Shown: positions 28,908-38,857, counted from the first letter of the stretch. The stretch: 51,374 nt of DNA from Vittaforma corneae ATCC 50505 (GCF_000231115.1 NW_006889853.1:11950-63323), one strand, 5' to 3'. Made by a program: numbers and translations. Notes: generated by a model from the sequence alone, not told the origin.

Positions 28908-29260
28908 ATAAAGTATATTTATTATGCATCTAGCTTAAATTTTAACTTACGTGTATTTGATTGGGCCTGAGTTTGATTTCTTTGACATCATGCCTGCATC
29001 TTCCTTCGGTCTATGATTTCTCCCAGCAGCATCACAGTTTTCAAAAAATGCCATTTCTTTGCACGCAGGCCGCAAATAATCATGTGCCCAATGAATGTCT
29101 TTATGTTTGATTTTACTTTCAGCAGGTGCTGCTTCATTTAGTGGATGTCGCTCTCTCTAACAGGACTGCTTTTAACAGTACAGCAAATTAGAAGTTCTAT
29201 ATCTATTTATTTATTCTTCTATATTTATTTTTCTTATATCAAGTTTATGCAATCACCCCA
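28908..29260. promoter_or_regulatory. Upstream region of the PH-domain gene
   Basis: About 350 bases, ending in A/T-rich TATTTATTTATTC-type repeats near 29205-29235 and then ATCACCCCAATG. This is a typical promoter arrangement for this genome. No gene was recognised. Confidence 0.45.
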
Positions 29261-30445
29261 ATGATGAAATCCACCCACACCCAATGCATTGAAGATCACT
29301 TTGCGTCTCCCGCCAGCATAGCTGATGAATCCTGCGACATAAAAAACGAGAGGATGAGTCTTGGGGATAAAATTCTCTTCTTTGAAAGGAACAGTGTTGT
29401 TCCTGCAAAAAAGGATGAGGCTATTTCCAACCTTGGGTCCTCAAAGGTTGCTCAGCTCAGGAAAAAATTTTCAAAGATGATTCCTGAGGATGGCGAGGAG
29501 ATCAACTTTGCATCGTCTGACATCAATTCATTTTCAACAGAGACGCTTGACAAAGAGTTCTGCGAGGAAGAAAGGGATATGGCTGATAGCCCGCCTGTTA
29601 TTTCCATATCTGTTAATGATGGTGCTGCTAGCAAGATACCTGACAAGGCAGTCATTCCTGCCCAGCCAAGCAGTAAAAACAATCCATTGACAGCTGTTAA
29701 TGATAGTGCAAAAGCAGATGTGATGAATATCAGGGATATTATAAACAAAATCGAAAACAAAACATCATCGAAGACTGGTTCTGCCGCGAACGACATTAAA
29801 AGTATTCACTTCCCTTCAAGTTCTGAACTCATCCAGGACTTTACTAAGTTTCCGTCAAGGCCTTCTTTCCTTAAAATCCCCTCCCATCTTCCAGATTTAA
29901 GATGCATAAAGAGTGAGAATCTTTACAGAAATAAGAATATTTTATTTTCGAATATTGACGTGTCCTTGTCTCCCTTTGTTTTCAGGGGACCCGGGCCTGT
30001 TCTATCTTCAAAGCCTCATCTTTCCCTGTGCAACTCCCTGCTAACTGAAGTGGGTGTTCGACATTACATTAAGGTGCATACCCCTGGCACCACTAAGGAC
30101 TTGTCCTCGATCTGGTATGTTCTTAAGCAGCTGGAAGACCCCGAATTTAATCTTGCTCTCCTGTCTAAAGATGAGCACTCACTCTCCTCTTTCATTCTCT
30201 CTGATATTGTCACTGATATTTACAAAAGGACAAGTTTCATTTTATTTAATGGCGAGAAAGTACTAGGAAAACTCATTGGAAGGACCCTATGCTTATGCAC
30301 AAAGGACAAATGTATCAAAGCCATTGGAATTGAGAGAGTTGAGAAGACAGGAAAGGTAGGAATAACTGTGAATGGTGTAAATCTTGAATTGTCTTGTGAA
30401 ACCGAAAGGAATGAATGGGTGAGTGTATTAAAGAAATATGAATAA
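29261..30445 (+). CDS. PH-like domain protein with disordered N-terminus
   Basis: 394 residues. CACCCC abuts the start; a second ATG is the next codon. Residues 1-~190 are low-complexity Ser/Lys/Asp sequence with short helical segments. The C-terminal ~85 residues (from about 310) look like a pleckstrin-homology fold: strands FILFNGEKVLGKLIGRTLCL and IGIERVEKTGKVGITVNGV, then LELSCETERNEWVSVLKKY, whose Trp in the final helix is the PH signature. It may bind lipids or proteins at a membrane. A YVLKQLEDPEFNLAL segment (~281-295) could extend the domain. I cannot assign an orthologue. Confidence 0.7.
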   Translation: MMKSTHTQCIEDHFASPASIADESCDIKNERMSLGDKILFFERNSVVPAKKDEAISNLGSSKVAQLRKKFSKMIPEDGEEINFASSDINSFSTETLDKEFCEEERDMADSPPVISISVNDGAASKIPDKAVIPAQPSSKNNPLTAVNDSAKADVMNIRDIINKIENKTSSKTGSAANDIKSIHFPSSSELIQDFTKFPSRPSFLKIPSHLPDLRCIKSENLYRNKNILFSNIDVSLSPFVFRGPGPVLSSKPHLSLCNSLLTEVGVRHYIKVHTPGTTKDLSSIWYVLKQLEDPEFNLALLSKDEHSLSSFILSDIVTDIYKRTSFILFNGEKVLGKLIGRTLCLCTKDKCIKAIGIERVEKTGKVGITVNGVNLELSCETERNEWVSVLKKYE

Positions 30446-30630
30446 ACAAGGAACACCTTCGCTAATGCTTTAATTGTTAATGTTAAGGATAGACTATTTT
30501 AAACAGCCATGCAAAGCTGTCTTTTTCTGGCTTGTTGGCTTTCAACTGTTAGCATTTCTAAACTTATTTTAAGTAAAGTCGGAATTTGCTTGCATGTCTT
30601 CAAATAAGCACCCCACTCTAGTCTTGCGCC

Positions 30631-31260
30631 CTACTCTTTACTTGATTGGCTCTTCCCCTTTGGCTTTGTTGAAGGCGGTATTTTCACCTTTGGTTTACTA
30701 TCACCACTACTCTTTAAAGCGCTGTTACGTCTTAGAACTCTAGTATTATCCTTGTTGTGCTCATTGCTCTTTGGTAGCTTATTATTGTCAGCGATCTTTG
30801 TTCTGCTTCCTCTTTTTGATCTTCCTATTGCTGAATCATCAAGAATACTACTCCCCATGCCCTTGTTGTATTTTCTCAACCCTGGAAGCTTGTAGGTTGT
30901 TGGTGGATGGTCCTCTGCTCCTTCATCATTTGGCTTATCTTCTGTTAGGTGTGTTGGTAAAACTAATGAGGCGTCATTGTTCTCATCATCCTTTTCTGCC
31001 GCCTTAAGTGTATTTACATGCATGATCCTATTTCGCTGGCTTCGTTTTGATACCGCAACGCCATCTTCCGCTTTATCCTCTACTCTGCTGTTCTTATCTT
31101 CAAGTGCTTCCAGAATTGCAAGCATAGGTAGGCTCAGAGTGGTATTATCAAATAAAGACGTCAAGCTATTCAGAATGTGCTCCCTCATTCCAACCCTGAG
31201 TGCTGTGAGCTTGTATTTTGTTTTTGTTCTCAGTGCATTAACTTGGAAGTCTCTTTGCAT
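30631..31260 (-). CDS. Basic, largely disordered protein; weak resemblance to Borealin/Nbl1 N-terminus
   Basis: 209 residues from the ATG at 31260; the upstream frame to 31344 is non-conserved. TCTACCCAC lies about 20 bases before the start. Residues 1-60 are helical, with RDFQVNALRTKTKYKLTALR then FDNTTLSLPMLAILEAL. The spacing of F, L-x-L-P and following hydrophobics recalls the Borealin/Nbl1 helix of the chromosomal passenger complex, but this is only a pattern impression. The rest is Lys/Arg/Ser/Asp-rich and presumably disordered, with a very basic end (KVKIPPSTKPKGK). Nuclear localisation is likely. The assignment is a guess. Confidence 0.6.
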   Translation of the reverse strand: MQRDFQVNALRTKTKYKLTALRVGMREHILNSLTSLFDNTTLSLPMLAILEALEDKNSRVEDKAEDGVAVSKRSQRNRIMHVNTLKAAEKDDENNDASLVLPTHLTEDKPNDEGAEDHPPTTYKLPGLRKYNKGMGSSILDDSAIGRSKRGSRTKIADNNKLPKSNEHNKDNTRVLRRNSALKSSGDSKPKVKIPPSTKPKGKSQSSKE

Positions 31261-31420
31261 AGATAAACAAATTTGTGGGTAGAGTATTTTAAGGACAGAC
31301 AAGTAGTTTAAAGTATAGCTAAACAAAATACACTTATATAGCAATCTATTTTAATGTTCACAGCATTACAGCTTAATAATGCACCACAACATTAACTTTA
31401 TAAGTTTTATGAATTCTTCT

Positions 31421-32485
31421 TTACTGCTTAATCCTCCATTCTTTCAGGCCTCCATTGTTATCAACAAAGCATATTACATTCTCATTGCAACACATGTCAA
31501 TAACATTGTCAGTCTGCACTATTCTCATGCTTTTCTTTGTGGTTAGGTCCGTCACATTGACCATTCTATCTTCAGTTGCCACCAGTAGAAAACCCTTGTA
31601 CTTCAAAAGAGAAAGAATGGGACTCTTGAAGTTGAGAGAGTCGTAGGACTGCAGGGTGTTGCCAGAGGGAAGTGCCATGCTCACTACTCCTGTGGTTCCA
31701 CCGTGGTACACTGCATTTCCATCAAAATCGGTTGCTACAATCCTGTGACTGCTGAGATGCATGAATGAAGGCTGTAATGTGATACATTCCTGGGAAACAA
31801 GCAAAACCCGAGAGTCTTTGACAATAAAGGATGTGAAGTCTACGTTCGGCACTATTTCATCTTTATACACCCCTTCAATATTATATATTTGAATCTTTCC
31901 TTCATCCATACCAACATAAATTAACCTCTGATCAACACAGATATGCGTAACACCCATCATGTTGTTAACCACCCATCCTGGCTGTTGATTATTAAACTTT
32001 ATAATGCGCCCGTTGTCGTATACAACCAAGTCTTCCTCGATAAAGTCAAATATCCTCCTTTCAAGATCTACCAAATCATGCTTCATTGTTTTCATATCAA
32101 AACTTTTAATAGTGTCCTCAACCACAAAAACATTCTTATCAATTATCAGAAAGATCTTATTGTTGCATGTAAATGCTATCTTCCCTTCTTTGCTTATCTT
32201 GGCATTGCAAATTGGGCTGTTAAACCTAATCCTATGTGTTAGACACATATTCAACAAGAACTCGCCATCCAGGAACCATTCAGCCCCCATCTTCAGAATC
32301 CTAGTACCACTCAGATTATTTAATCTAGCACTGAGGGATGTGTTTAGGTTTTTAATTTTGTTGAGTTCCTCAGTCAATGCCTTATTTTCCTTTCTGAGAC
32401 GATGAGCCTCCTCATTCAAGGCGCAGTACGTGTCATAAAGATGATCTGCAATGTTTCTGAACTCTTGCGGATGTAATGGTAACAT
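31421..32485 (-). CDS. Tup1-like WD40 protein with N-terminal coiled coil
   Basis: 354 residues from the ATG at 32485, preceded by TTTTGCACCCTGTCC; longer in-frame starts lack this. A coiled coil spans residues ~10-58 (YDTYCALNEEAHRLRKENKA, then LTEELNKIKNLNTSL). After a linker come about six to seven degenerate beta-propeller blades from ~95: FNSPICNAKISKEGKIAFTC resembles the first Tup1 blade ([20 protein letters not shown]), and later ones include LIYVGMDEGKIQIYNIEG and RIVATDFDGNAVYHGG. The layout of a short oligomerisation helix plus a C-terminal propeller is that of the corepressor Tup1. Several blades lack the WD dipeptide, so another coiled-coil/WD protein is possible. Confidence 0.65.
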   Translation of the reverse strand: MLPLHPQEFRNIADHLYDTYCALNEEAHRLRKENKALTEELNKIKNLNTSLSARLNNLSGTRILKMGAEWFLDGEFLLNMCLTHRIRFNSPICNAKISKEGKIAFTCNNKIFLIIDKNVFVVEDTIKSFDMKTMKHDLVDLERRIFDFIEEDLVVYDNGRIIKFNNQQPGWVVNNMMGVTHICVDQRLIYVGMDEGKIQIYNIEGVYKDEIVPNVDFTSFIVKDSRVLLVSQECITLQPSFMHLSSHRIVATDFDGNAVYHGGTTGVVSMALPSGNTLQSYDSLNFKSPILSLLKYKGFLLVATEDRMVNVTDLTTKKSMRIVQTDNVIDMCCNENVICFVDNNGGLKEWRIKQ

Positions 32486-32836
32486 GGACAGGGTGCAAAA
32501 TTTTTTAAATTCAAACAGTGATGTAAATTTAATCATAAACTCAAGTTCTTTAAGTTGCATCTTGTGTACTTTGGCATTTTATCAATTGTCAGGTTAAACT
32601 TATATTGCGTGATATGAACGATCGATGCAAAACATTCTATGGGAATGGCTGTTTGGATGTTAGCAATAGGTTGTAACTGGTCGTATTGATATGTTGGTGA
32701 TAATCCTATTAATGGGCCAATCGTTGAATATATGAAATTTACTGCGCCTCCTTTCAGGCGACTAAAGCTACATTGGCAAAATGTCTGCCACAATAATATC
32801 GTATGTAAATATATAACATTATGCTTGGGTTATTAT
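32486..32836. promoter_or_regulatory. Spacer between the Mis18-like and Tup1-like genes
   Basis: About 350 bases, both neighbours on the minus strand. TTTTGCACCC for the Tup1-like gene lies at the left end. No independent gene is supported. Confidence 0.35.
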
Positions 32837-33241
32837 TTATTGGTATACCTTTTTGTAAATCTTTGCCACCACGCTCTTCAACTTTTCCACATCCTCCATC
32901 ACCTCAGACAATCCCTTCTCCTTACTCACCGCACTTCCCAGCACATATGAATTGACCTGATTCTTATCAAATGCATAGCAGTTGGCATGACCATTGAATT
33001 CTCCACTCACTGATGCTAGAAACACTCCAGTGTCATTGCCACATGCACATGCTATCTTCTGAATTAGACAGTTCTGAAATATATCCTTGCCCACCTCAAT
33101 CCTTGATTCCTCCTTTACTGTGCTAAAGCTGTGTACCAAATACCCATTTCTATAGTCGTTGAGGGTGAAAGAATCTGTCAATATTTTATTGCACTTTTTA
33201 CAAAAGACCACAAATGGATTTCTTAGATTGTCCTCGGACAT
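32837..33241 (-). CDS. MIS18: Mis18-like (Yippee/Mis18 fold) protein
   Basis: 134 residues. PFVVFCKKCNKILTDSF (residues 9-25) holds the first CxxC (C14, C17), as in Mis18 PLVFLCSGCRRPLGDS. The second zinc pair is in IACACGNDTG (C65, C67), spaced CxC rather than the usual CxxC. NCYAFDKNQVNSYVLGSAVS (87-106) matches the Mis18 hallmark LxxxxIxSYVLGS. A C-terminal helix follows (MEDVEKLKSVVAKIYKKV), as in Mis18. Mis18 licenses centromeres for CENP-A loading. GCCCCA directly precedes the ATG at 33241. Other Yippee-fold proteins are possible, but the SYVLGS motif favours Mis18. Confidence 0.75.
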   Translation of the reverse strand: MSEDNLRNPFVVFCKKCNKILTDSFTLNDYRNGYLVHSFSTVKEESRIEVGKDIFQNCLIQKIACACGNDTGVFLASVSGEFNGHANCYAFDKNQVNSYVLGSAVSKEKGLSEVMEDVEKLKSVVAKIYKKVYQ

Positions 33242-34027
33242 TGGGGCTTGAAAAAGTAAAGAGAAAAAGCCTTTTCGTATAAAATCAAAGACAACAAAGC
33301 GGATATTTCACAGAACAACGCTATTTGAAGGTCAAAAAGGATATAGAATAATACCAGAAGCTAGGCAAAGAGCATAATAATCTATCAGTAGGATAAAGAG
33401 CAGGACACCGTGCCCTGCTTGCTGCTGATCAGATAAAGTAGGAAATCAAAGCATTTATTTAAGCTATGTTTTTCTTCAGCAGCTTTAACCATGGATGAGA
33501 TCCAGAAAAGTTAAATAGAAATTTCCATCATCCAAGCAGAATCGAGGCTCCAATTGCAAATGGCTCGACTTGGCCTGCGAGCAGTACTTTTCGGTCCTTG
33601 TTTCGTTCTACTCGGTTCAAAGGCGCGTTGAAAGATTTAACATATCTGGGTGTATCAGATATTGCCCACAACTAGTCACATCACAGTGATAGCATTCTGA
33701 GACTCCTTGCTAGTAAAGCATGCATCTATACTACTGCTAGCAGTAAGTATGTGGGCACCTCATTGACCCTGTATATCGGAAATATTATTATAGCCCAAAT
33801 GCTGCTACTCTTTCTCCGATTTTGGGTGTAACCTCATTTCTATTCAAAGCTTTTCAAAGAACTTAATAAGAAACGAGTACGTAAGTGACGATAAAAAATG
33901 ATTTGATTGCCACACCACTAGCGAGATCAAAGCGTCTGGTTAGCTGTTCAAGCGACGTTAATATATACTCTGACAAACTAAATAAGAAGATTCAGCTTGT
34001 CATTTACTTAGTACAACAACCCGGATG
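33242..34027. other. 786-base gene-free region before the membrane-protein array
   Basis: No sustained frame and no tRNA were found. I checked whether it could be a remnant of the neighbouring membrane-protein family and found no matching motif in any frame. It is less AT-rich than the array's own spacers and may be an old boundary or hold an unrecognised RNA. Confidence 0.4.
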
Positions 34028-34948
34028 TCAAAGGGTCAGCCCCCTTGTCCTAAATAGAATATGCTCCTTTAATCCTTTTCCAAAATTTTTCATGTCTATC
34101 CACAGGTAGTATAGAAAAACAAGTGTGATTAACAAAAGCTCTACGTATATTATAATCCGTACATCCTTTGCTCTCCTAAGTAAGTAAATGAACTCTATTG
34201 AAGTCGTTACGATCAACACTATGTTGATTGCTAATTTAACGATAGTCACCGCTATTGCTATCCTTCTTTGTACCAAATCCTCGTTGTGGAACTTTGCGTA
34301 GACAAACAGCTGCTGAAGCACTGTCAGGGCCAATACTACAATATTAATCCATTCGATTTTCAACTCAAACTGTGAGGGAATAAAGTACAACTTTTTTATT
34401 ATTATAACGGGAATAAATAAGTTTATAGTGCCAAGCGTTTGAAGCTTTTTTCGTGTTGAGAACATATCATTTATCTTTGGGTCTGCCCCTATCGTTTGGA
34501 ACAGGGCCCTGCTGTTCTCGGCCCTTTTCTTGTATATATAAAAGATGGTGGCACACATCTCCACAATGTAGGATAAGGATATCACAAGACCAACAGACCA
34601 GAGTTTGACTTTAATTTGAACGCCAAAGCGGGACATCAATATCATAACAAGCATGAAGACAAAATTATGAAGCATTAAAAGAACCGACAAGCAATATCCG
34701 TAAATGTTTTCTATGAAGAGGCTGTGAAGGATAAAAAACAGCAAAAATAGTGAAAATATAAGGTTGGTAATGAAGTCATTTACAGCCTCTATCCTTCTCT
34801 TGGGCGTTATCTTGAGATGAAAGTTTACTGCACGGCTAATGGCGAAAAGACCCAATCTGATAACAAAAAATGCAATATGCGTGATGGCTTCCGTTGTTAG
34901 GTACTTCTTTGATTGCAGTTGAGTCTTAAAAACTTTGCCTTTTATCAT
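34028..34948 (-). CDS. Array membrane protein, copy A
   Basis: 306 residues with about eight hydrophobic segments: near residues 22-44, 60-82, 85-107, 118-140, 170-190, 198-218, 230-255 and 265-290. After the fourth helix a loop holds YKKRAENSRALF, then IGADPKINDMFSTRKKLQT. KFHNEDLVQRR lies between helices 6 and 7, and NFGKGLKEHILFRTRGLTL closes the protein. The most strongly conserved parts between copies are these loops and the C-terminus, probably all cytosolic. The gene at 34948 starts with ATG; ACGTCAATCAA (plus strand) lies 42 bases upstream. Unknown family: possibly a transporter or a membrane receptor. Confidence 0.85.
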   Translation of the reverse strand: MIKGKVFKTQLQSKKYLTTEAITHIAFFVIRLGLFAISRAVNFHLKITPKRRIEAVNDFITNLIFSLFLLFFILHSLFIENIYGYCLSVLLMLHNFVFMLVMILMSRFGVQIKVKLWSVGLVISLSYIVEMCATIFYIYKKRAENSRALFQTIGADPKINDMFSTRKKLQTLGTINLFIPVIIIKKLYFIPSQFELKIEWINIVVLALTVLQQLFVYAKFHNEDLVQRRIAIAVTIVKLAINIVLIVTTSIEFIYLLRRAKDVRIIIYVELLLITLVFLYYLWIDMKNFGKGLKEHILFRTRGLTL

Positions 34949-34989
34949 AAGGATGTGGTGAATTGGCTTCTAATATGATTTTGTTTATA

Positions 34990-35000
34990 ACGTCAATCAA
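34990..35000 (-). promoter_or_regulatory. Shared upstream element of the array, copy A
   Basis: Plus ACGTCAATCAA, minus TTGATTGACGT, 42 bases before the copy A start codon. The same 11-mer (C or T at one position) recurs at similar distances before copies C, D and E, and in part before F. Confidence 0.6.
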
Positions 35001-35238
35001 ATTTATTGCAATTGATAAAACTTTCTGAAATAAATAAGCAGACGAGTGCGGAGAGCATTTTATTGAGCTCTGTGCTTTGTTGTGTCGCAGGCATCAGTGG
35101 AGTATTTTATTGGCATATTTGACTACAATAAATTTAGAAGCACGACAAAAAGTTTGTTTGCAAATTCTCGCAATTTAATCTGAGTGTAAATGAAAATATT
35201 ATTTAATTAGAAACCAAAATGTTTAGATGCAGTTGTTG

Positions 35239-36159
35239 TCAGAGCGTAAGCTCTCTGGTTCTGAACAAGATATGCTTTTGCAACCCCTTTCCAAAATTTC
35301 TCATATCCTTCCACAGATAGTACAAAAAGACTAGTGTAATTAACAAAAGGTCGAGGTACACTATAATTCTCGCATCATTTGCTTTATTTAATAGGTATGC
35401 GTATTTTATTGCTGTCAATATTATAAGATTTAGACTAAGTCCTGCTTTAATGATCGTGATGGCCACTGCTATTATTCTTTGTACAAGGCTTTCTTGATGG
35501 AAGTTTGCATAGACAAACAGATGCTGTATTACCGTTAGAAGCAGTATCACAGCGGTAGATGTTTCGCTTTTCAGTCCAAACTGTGTGGGCGCAAGGTACA
35601 ATTTCTGCACTGTTATGATCGGAATGAATATGTTTATAGTGCTAAGCGTTCGGAGCTTTTGCCGTGTTGAATACATGTCATTGATTTTCTGGTCTGCACC
35701 TATTTTCTGGAAGAGGGCTCTGTTGCTTTCAGTTCTGCTTTTGCGGATGAAAAATATAGAAATGCACAGCTCGAAAATGTATGTTGATGAGATCACAAGG
35801 CTAAGAATCCAGTAGTTGTCCTTGGTACGATCGTCAATGTGTGTGGTTATCACGATCGCAACCATGAGAACGAAGTTATGGAACATAACAACAACAGCCA
35901 AACAGTATCCATAGATATTCTCCGTAAAGATGCAGTACAGAACAAAGTACAAAAGGAAGAGTGAAAATGTATAGTTCACCATGTAGTTATTCGCGGCTGA
36001 CTTTGCACTGGGTGTAACAATCTTGAGATTAAAGTAGAATGCGCGTGTTATTAGAAAAAGGATAAATCTAACAGCATAGAATGTGATATGCGTGATGATC
36101 TCCACAACAGGATACTTCTTTAATCTCCACGATCGGCTGACATTTTTGTACTTCTTCAT
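35239..36159 (-). CDS. Array membrane protein, copy B
   Basis: 306 residues with the same order of helices and loops as copy A: YGYCLAVVVMFHNF in helix 3, IRKSRTESNRALF, IGADQKINDMYSTRQKLRTL, ANFHQESLVQRI and NFGKGLQKHILFRTRELTL. It is intact. The upstream element is degenerate here (ATTAAAATCAACT about 30 bases before ATG). The spacer to the next copy upstream (36160-36620) is the longest in the array and contains a 68-codon frame at 36244 on the opposite strand that I do not consider a gene. Confidence 0.85.
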   Translation of the reverse strand: MKKYKNVSRSWRLKKYPVVEIITHITFYAVRFILFLITRAFYFNLKIVTPSAKSAANNYMVNYTFSLFLLYFVLYCIFTENIYGYCLAVVVMFHNFVLMVAIVITTHIDDRTKDNYWILSLVISSTYIFELCISIFFIRKSRTESNRALFQKIGADQKINDMYSTRQKLRTLSTINIFIPIITVQKLYLAPTQFGLKSETSTAVILLLTVIQHLFVYANFHQESLVQRIIAVAITIIKAGLSLNLIILTAIKYAYLLNKANDARIIVYLDLLLITLVFLYYLWKDMRNFGKGLQKHILFRTRELTL

Positions 36160-36620
36160 GGAAGGTCAGTTTGTTTGCTTTAATAATTAAAATCAACTAG
36201 TAATTAAATTGATAGCAGTCAACAAATCGCTTAACCTCTACAAATGAAAACAGCACTAAAAGTGTCTGCTTTGATTGGTCCACACTTTGCTGAGTCATAT
36301 TTTTCATCAAATATAGTGCAACATGCTTGTTTTGTCGATTTAGCGCTTAAGGATAAATCATTCAGTTCAGTACTTAATGATCGGATTGTAGAACATGAAG
36401 AAGCATTTGAGACCGAGTGCTTAGCTAAAAGAAAGTCGGCCATGGACTAGATCAAGAAGAATATGGCGATTTCAAATTTAACAGCATGCACACCAGTGTT
36501 TATAGCTTGTGAGTGCTGTCTTTCAAGAACCTAACGATAAGTTTAAAACAATGGCTAAAATAAACACACGATTGATGCAGGAAGAGCATAATTGTTTATT
36601 GTTTGTGCAGTAGGTTTGGT
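36160..36620. other. Longest spacer inside the array
   Basis: About 460 bases between copies B and C. It has a degenerate version of the shared upstream element near 36186-36198 and an unsupported plus-strand frame at 36244-36450. No family motif is detectable, so it is not an obvious eighth copy. Confidence 0.4.
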
Positions 36621-37540
36621 CTAAAGCGTAAGTTGCCTGGTTCTAAATAGTATTTGTTTTTTCAAGCCCATTCCGAAATTTTTTTTATCAATCCACAAAT
36701 AGTACATAAAGATTAGCGTCATTAGCAAAAGCTCGACATATATTATGATTCGTACATCACTCGCCTTATTTAGCAGATACATGTATTTAATTGCCGTTAA
36801 TATTATTAAATACATAGTAATCCCTATTTTAATAAGAGTGATTGCTATTGCTATATTTCTTTGTGCTAGATCTTCGCCATGAAACTTTGTATAGACAAAC
36901 ACATGCTGCATCCTGTCAACACCAATACCACAATAGTAACCATCTCCGACTTTAGCTCAAACTGATCTGGAATTAAGTATAGCTTCTGTATTATCAAAAT
37001 GGGAATAAACAGATTTATCACACCAAACGTTTGAAGTCTTTGCCGTATTGAATATATGTCATTGATTTTCGGATCGGCACCTATTTTCTGAAAGATGGAT
37101 CTGCTGTTCTCAACCCTTCTTTTGTATATGAAAAACACGGTGAAGCCTATCTCAATAACGTACGTTATCGACATTGCAATGCTAATGGCCCAGTATTTTA
37201 GTTTAATATCAGCATCAAAACGTGCTAGTATTGATATTACAAGTGTAAATAGAAAATTGTGGAACATTAAAACAACGGACAGGCAATATCCGTAGATATT
37301 TCCTGTAAGCAGGCAGTAAAGGACATAAAACAGCAGGAATAGCGAGAGCGAATACTTTAGAATATAATTATTTGCAGCTGCCACCATTTTGTTAGAACGC
37401 ACTATAAGTTCAGGATTCAGTAAACGGATAAGTATAAAAAGGGTAAGCCTAATGGCATAAAATGCAATATGCACGATCGGCTCCGCAGTGGGGTATTCCT
37501 TTATTTTCCATATTTTATTAAAATCTTTATACTTTTTCAT
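36621..37540 (-). CDS. Array membrane protein, copy C, frame broken once
   Basis: From the ATG at 37540 (MKKYKDFNK, as in copy B) the frame runs through IGADPKINDIYSIRQRLQTF and ELKSEMVTIVVLVLTG, then shifts near 36905. The next frame continues QHVFVYTKFHGEDLAQRNIAI to NFGMGLKKQILFRTRQLTL. In copy G the same place reads ACAGGATTGCAG, whereas here it is ACAGGATGCAG, so a single T is missing. Restored length is 306 residues, equal to the intact copies. No other damage is seen in 920 bases, which argues for a recent change or an assembly error over an old pseudogene. Confidence 0.8.
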
Positions 37541-37577
37541 ATGACGTGGGTGAAATTGTTTTCGAAAGGCAAACTTA

Positions 37578-37588
37578 ACATCAATCAA
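37578..37588 (-). promoter_or_regulatory. Shared upstream element of the array, copy C
   Basis: Plus ACATCAATCAA, 38 bases before the copy C start codon; intact although the gene's frame is broken. Confidence 0.6.
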
Positions 37589-37891
37589 GTCGATTTCAAT
37601 TAAAACATTTGACTTTTAAATTAAAATGTCTATACAAAGTGGTGATTTTGCATACTTTGACTTTGCATTTTAGTAAATGCTAGTGCCATTTGGCGTTCTC
37701 CATTTGCTTATCTATTTGTAGGGCTTATTTTCCACAACACAAAATTTGTGGAAGGATAGGATTTCATTACAATACTATTGCAATCAAAACTAGTATAAAA
37801 AGGCTATTTGCCATAGTTCGATGCATATATGCTAAATTATAAGCAAAAGCTGTTTATTTATGTCAGATTCGAGCACTCAACGTAAGCCCAG

Positions 37892-38815
37892 CTATCCAAG
37901 TGTAAGCTTTCGTGTCCTGAACAGAATGTGCTTTTTCAAGCCTTTCCCAAAACTTTTCATATCCACACACAGGCAATAAAGAAACATCAGCGTTACCAGT
38001 AAAATATCAGCATACAATATAATGCGTATATCTCGGCCATTAGCAATCAAATTAGCATAGTTTAGCGATGTTAAAACAATCAACACTATAATAACTACTG
38101 CTTTGATGATTGTGATTGCTATTGCTATCCTTCTTTGTAGCAGATCCTCATCGTAGAAGTTCGCATAGGTAAACACATGCTGCAATGCTGTTAAAATTAA
38201 TATTGCAAAAGTGATGTTCTCAAATCTCTGTACGAATATAATGGGCGTAAAATAGATCTTCAGTATTATTACCGCAGGGAGAAACAGATTTATTGAACTG
38301 AGTGTTTCGATGCGTTTCCTCAGTGAATATATATCATTGATCGTTTGATCAGCGCCTATCCTTTGAAAAAGAGCTTTGTTGCTCTCGGCCCTTTTCTTGT
38401 GAATAAAGACTGTGGAAATGCACATTTCTAGAATATAACTTAGAGCAATTACCAGAGTAATGTACCAGTACCTGGTTTTAGTTCCTACATTAATATGTGC
38501 CAGTATTGCCATTGCTATGGTCAATAAGAAGTTATGAAACATTAAAATGGTAGCTAGGTAATACCCGTAAATATTCTCTGTGAAAATGTTGTAAAGAGCA
38601 AAAAACACCAGAAAGAGTGAGAATATAATGCTTATAATAATATTATTCGCCCCTGTTATTGTTCTTTTATTGACTGCTTTGATATTAAAGTTTAGTGCAC
38701 GGATGATAATAAAAACGGTAAGCCTAAAAATATAAAATGAAGCATGCGTGATGAGTTCTGCTGTAGGATATTTTTTTAAGATCCATATTCTATCAACATT
38801 TTTGAATTTTCTCAT
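37892..38815 (-). CDS. Array membrane protein, copy D
   Basis: 307 residues from the ATG at 38815 (MRKFKNVDRIWILKKYPTAE). Eight hydrophobic segments and the loop motifs KKRAESNKALF, IGADQTINDIYSLRKRIETL, ANFYDEDLLQRRIAI and SFGKGLKKHILFRTRKLTLG, with one extra C-terminal Gly. The frame extends upstream without ATG through the shared regulatory element, which supports starting at 38815. Compared with copies A-C, the conserved Pro of INLFIP is displaced (INLFLPAVII). Confidence 0.85.
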   Translation of the reverse strand: MRKFKNVDRIWILKKYPTAELITHASFYIFRLTVFIIIRALNFNIKAVNKRTITGANNIIISIIFSLFLVFFALYNIFTENIYGYYLATILMFHNFLLTIAMAILAHINVGTKTRYWYITLVIALSYILEMCISTVFIHKKRAESNKALFQRIGADQTINDIYSLRKRIETLSSINLFLPAVIILKIYFTPIIFVQRFENITFAILILTALQHVFTYANFYDEDLLQRRIAIAITIIKAVVIIVLIVLTSLNYANLIANGRDIRIILYADILLVTLMFLYCLCVDMKSFGKGLKKHILFRTRKLTLG

Positions 38816-38846
38816 GGGATTTGATAAGAATGCTTTTAAATAATTG

Positions 38847-38857
38847 ACATCAATCAA
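38847..38857 (-). promoter_or_regulatory. Shared upstream element of the array, copy D
   Basis: Plus ACATCAATCAA, 32 bases before the copy D start codon, followed by A/T-rich AATTAATTAA. Confidence 0.6.

Noticed and set aside
36244..36450. 68-codon plus-strand frame in the array spacer
   Set aside because: No family motif and no C-triplet start context; not conserved in other spacers.
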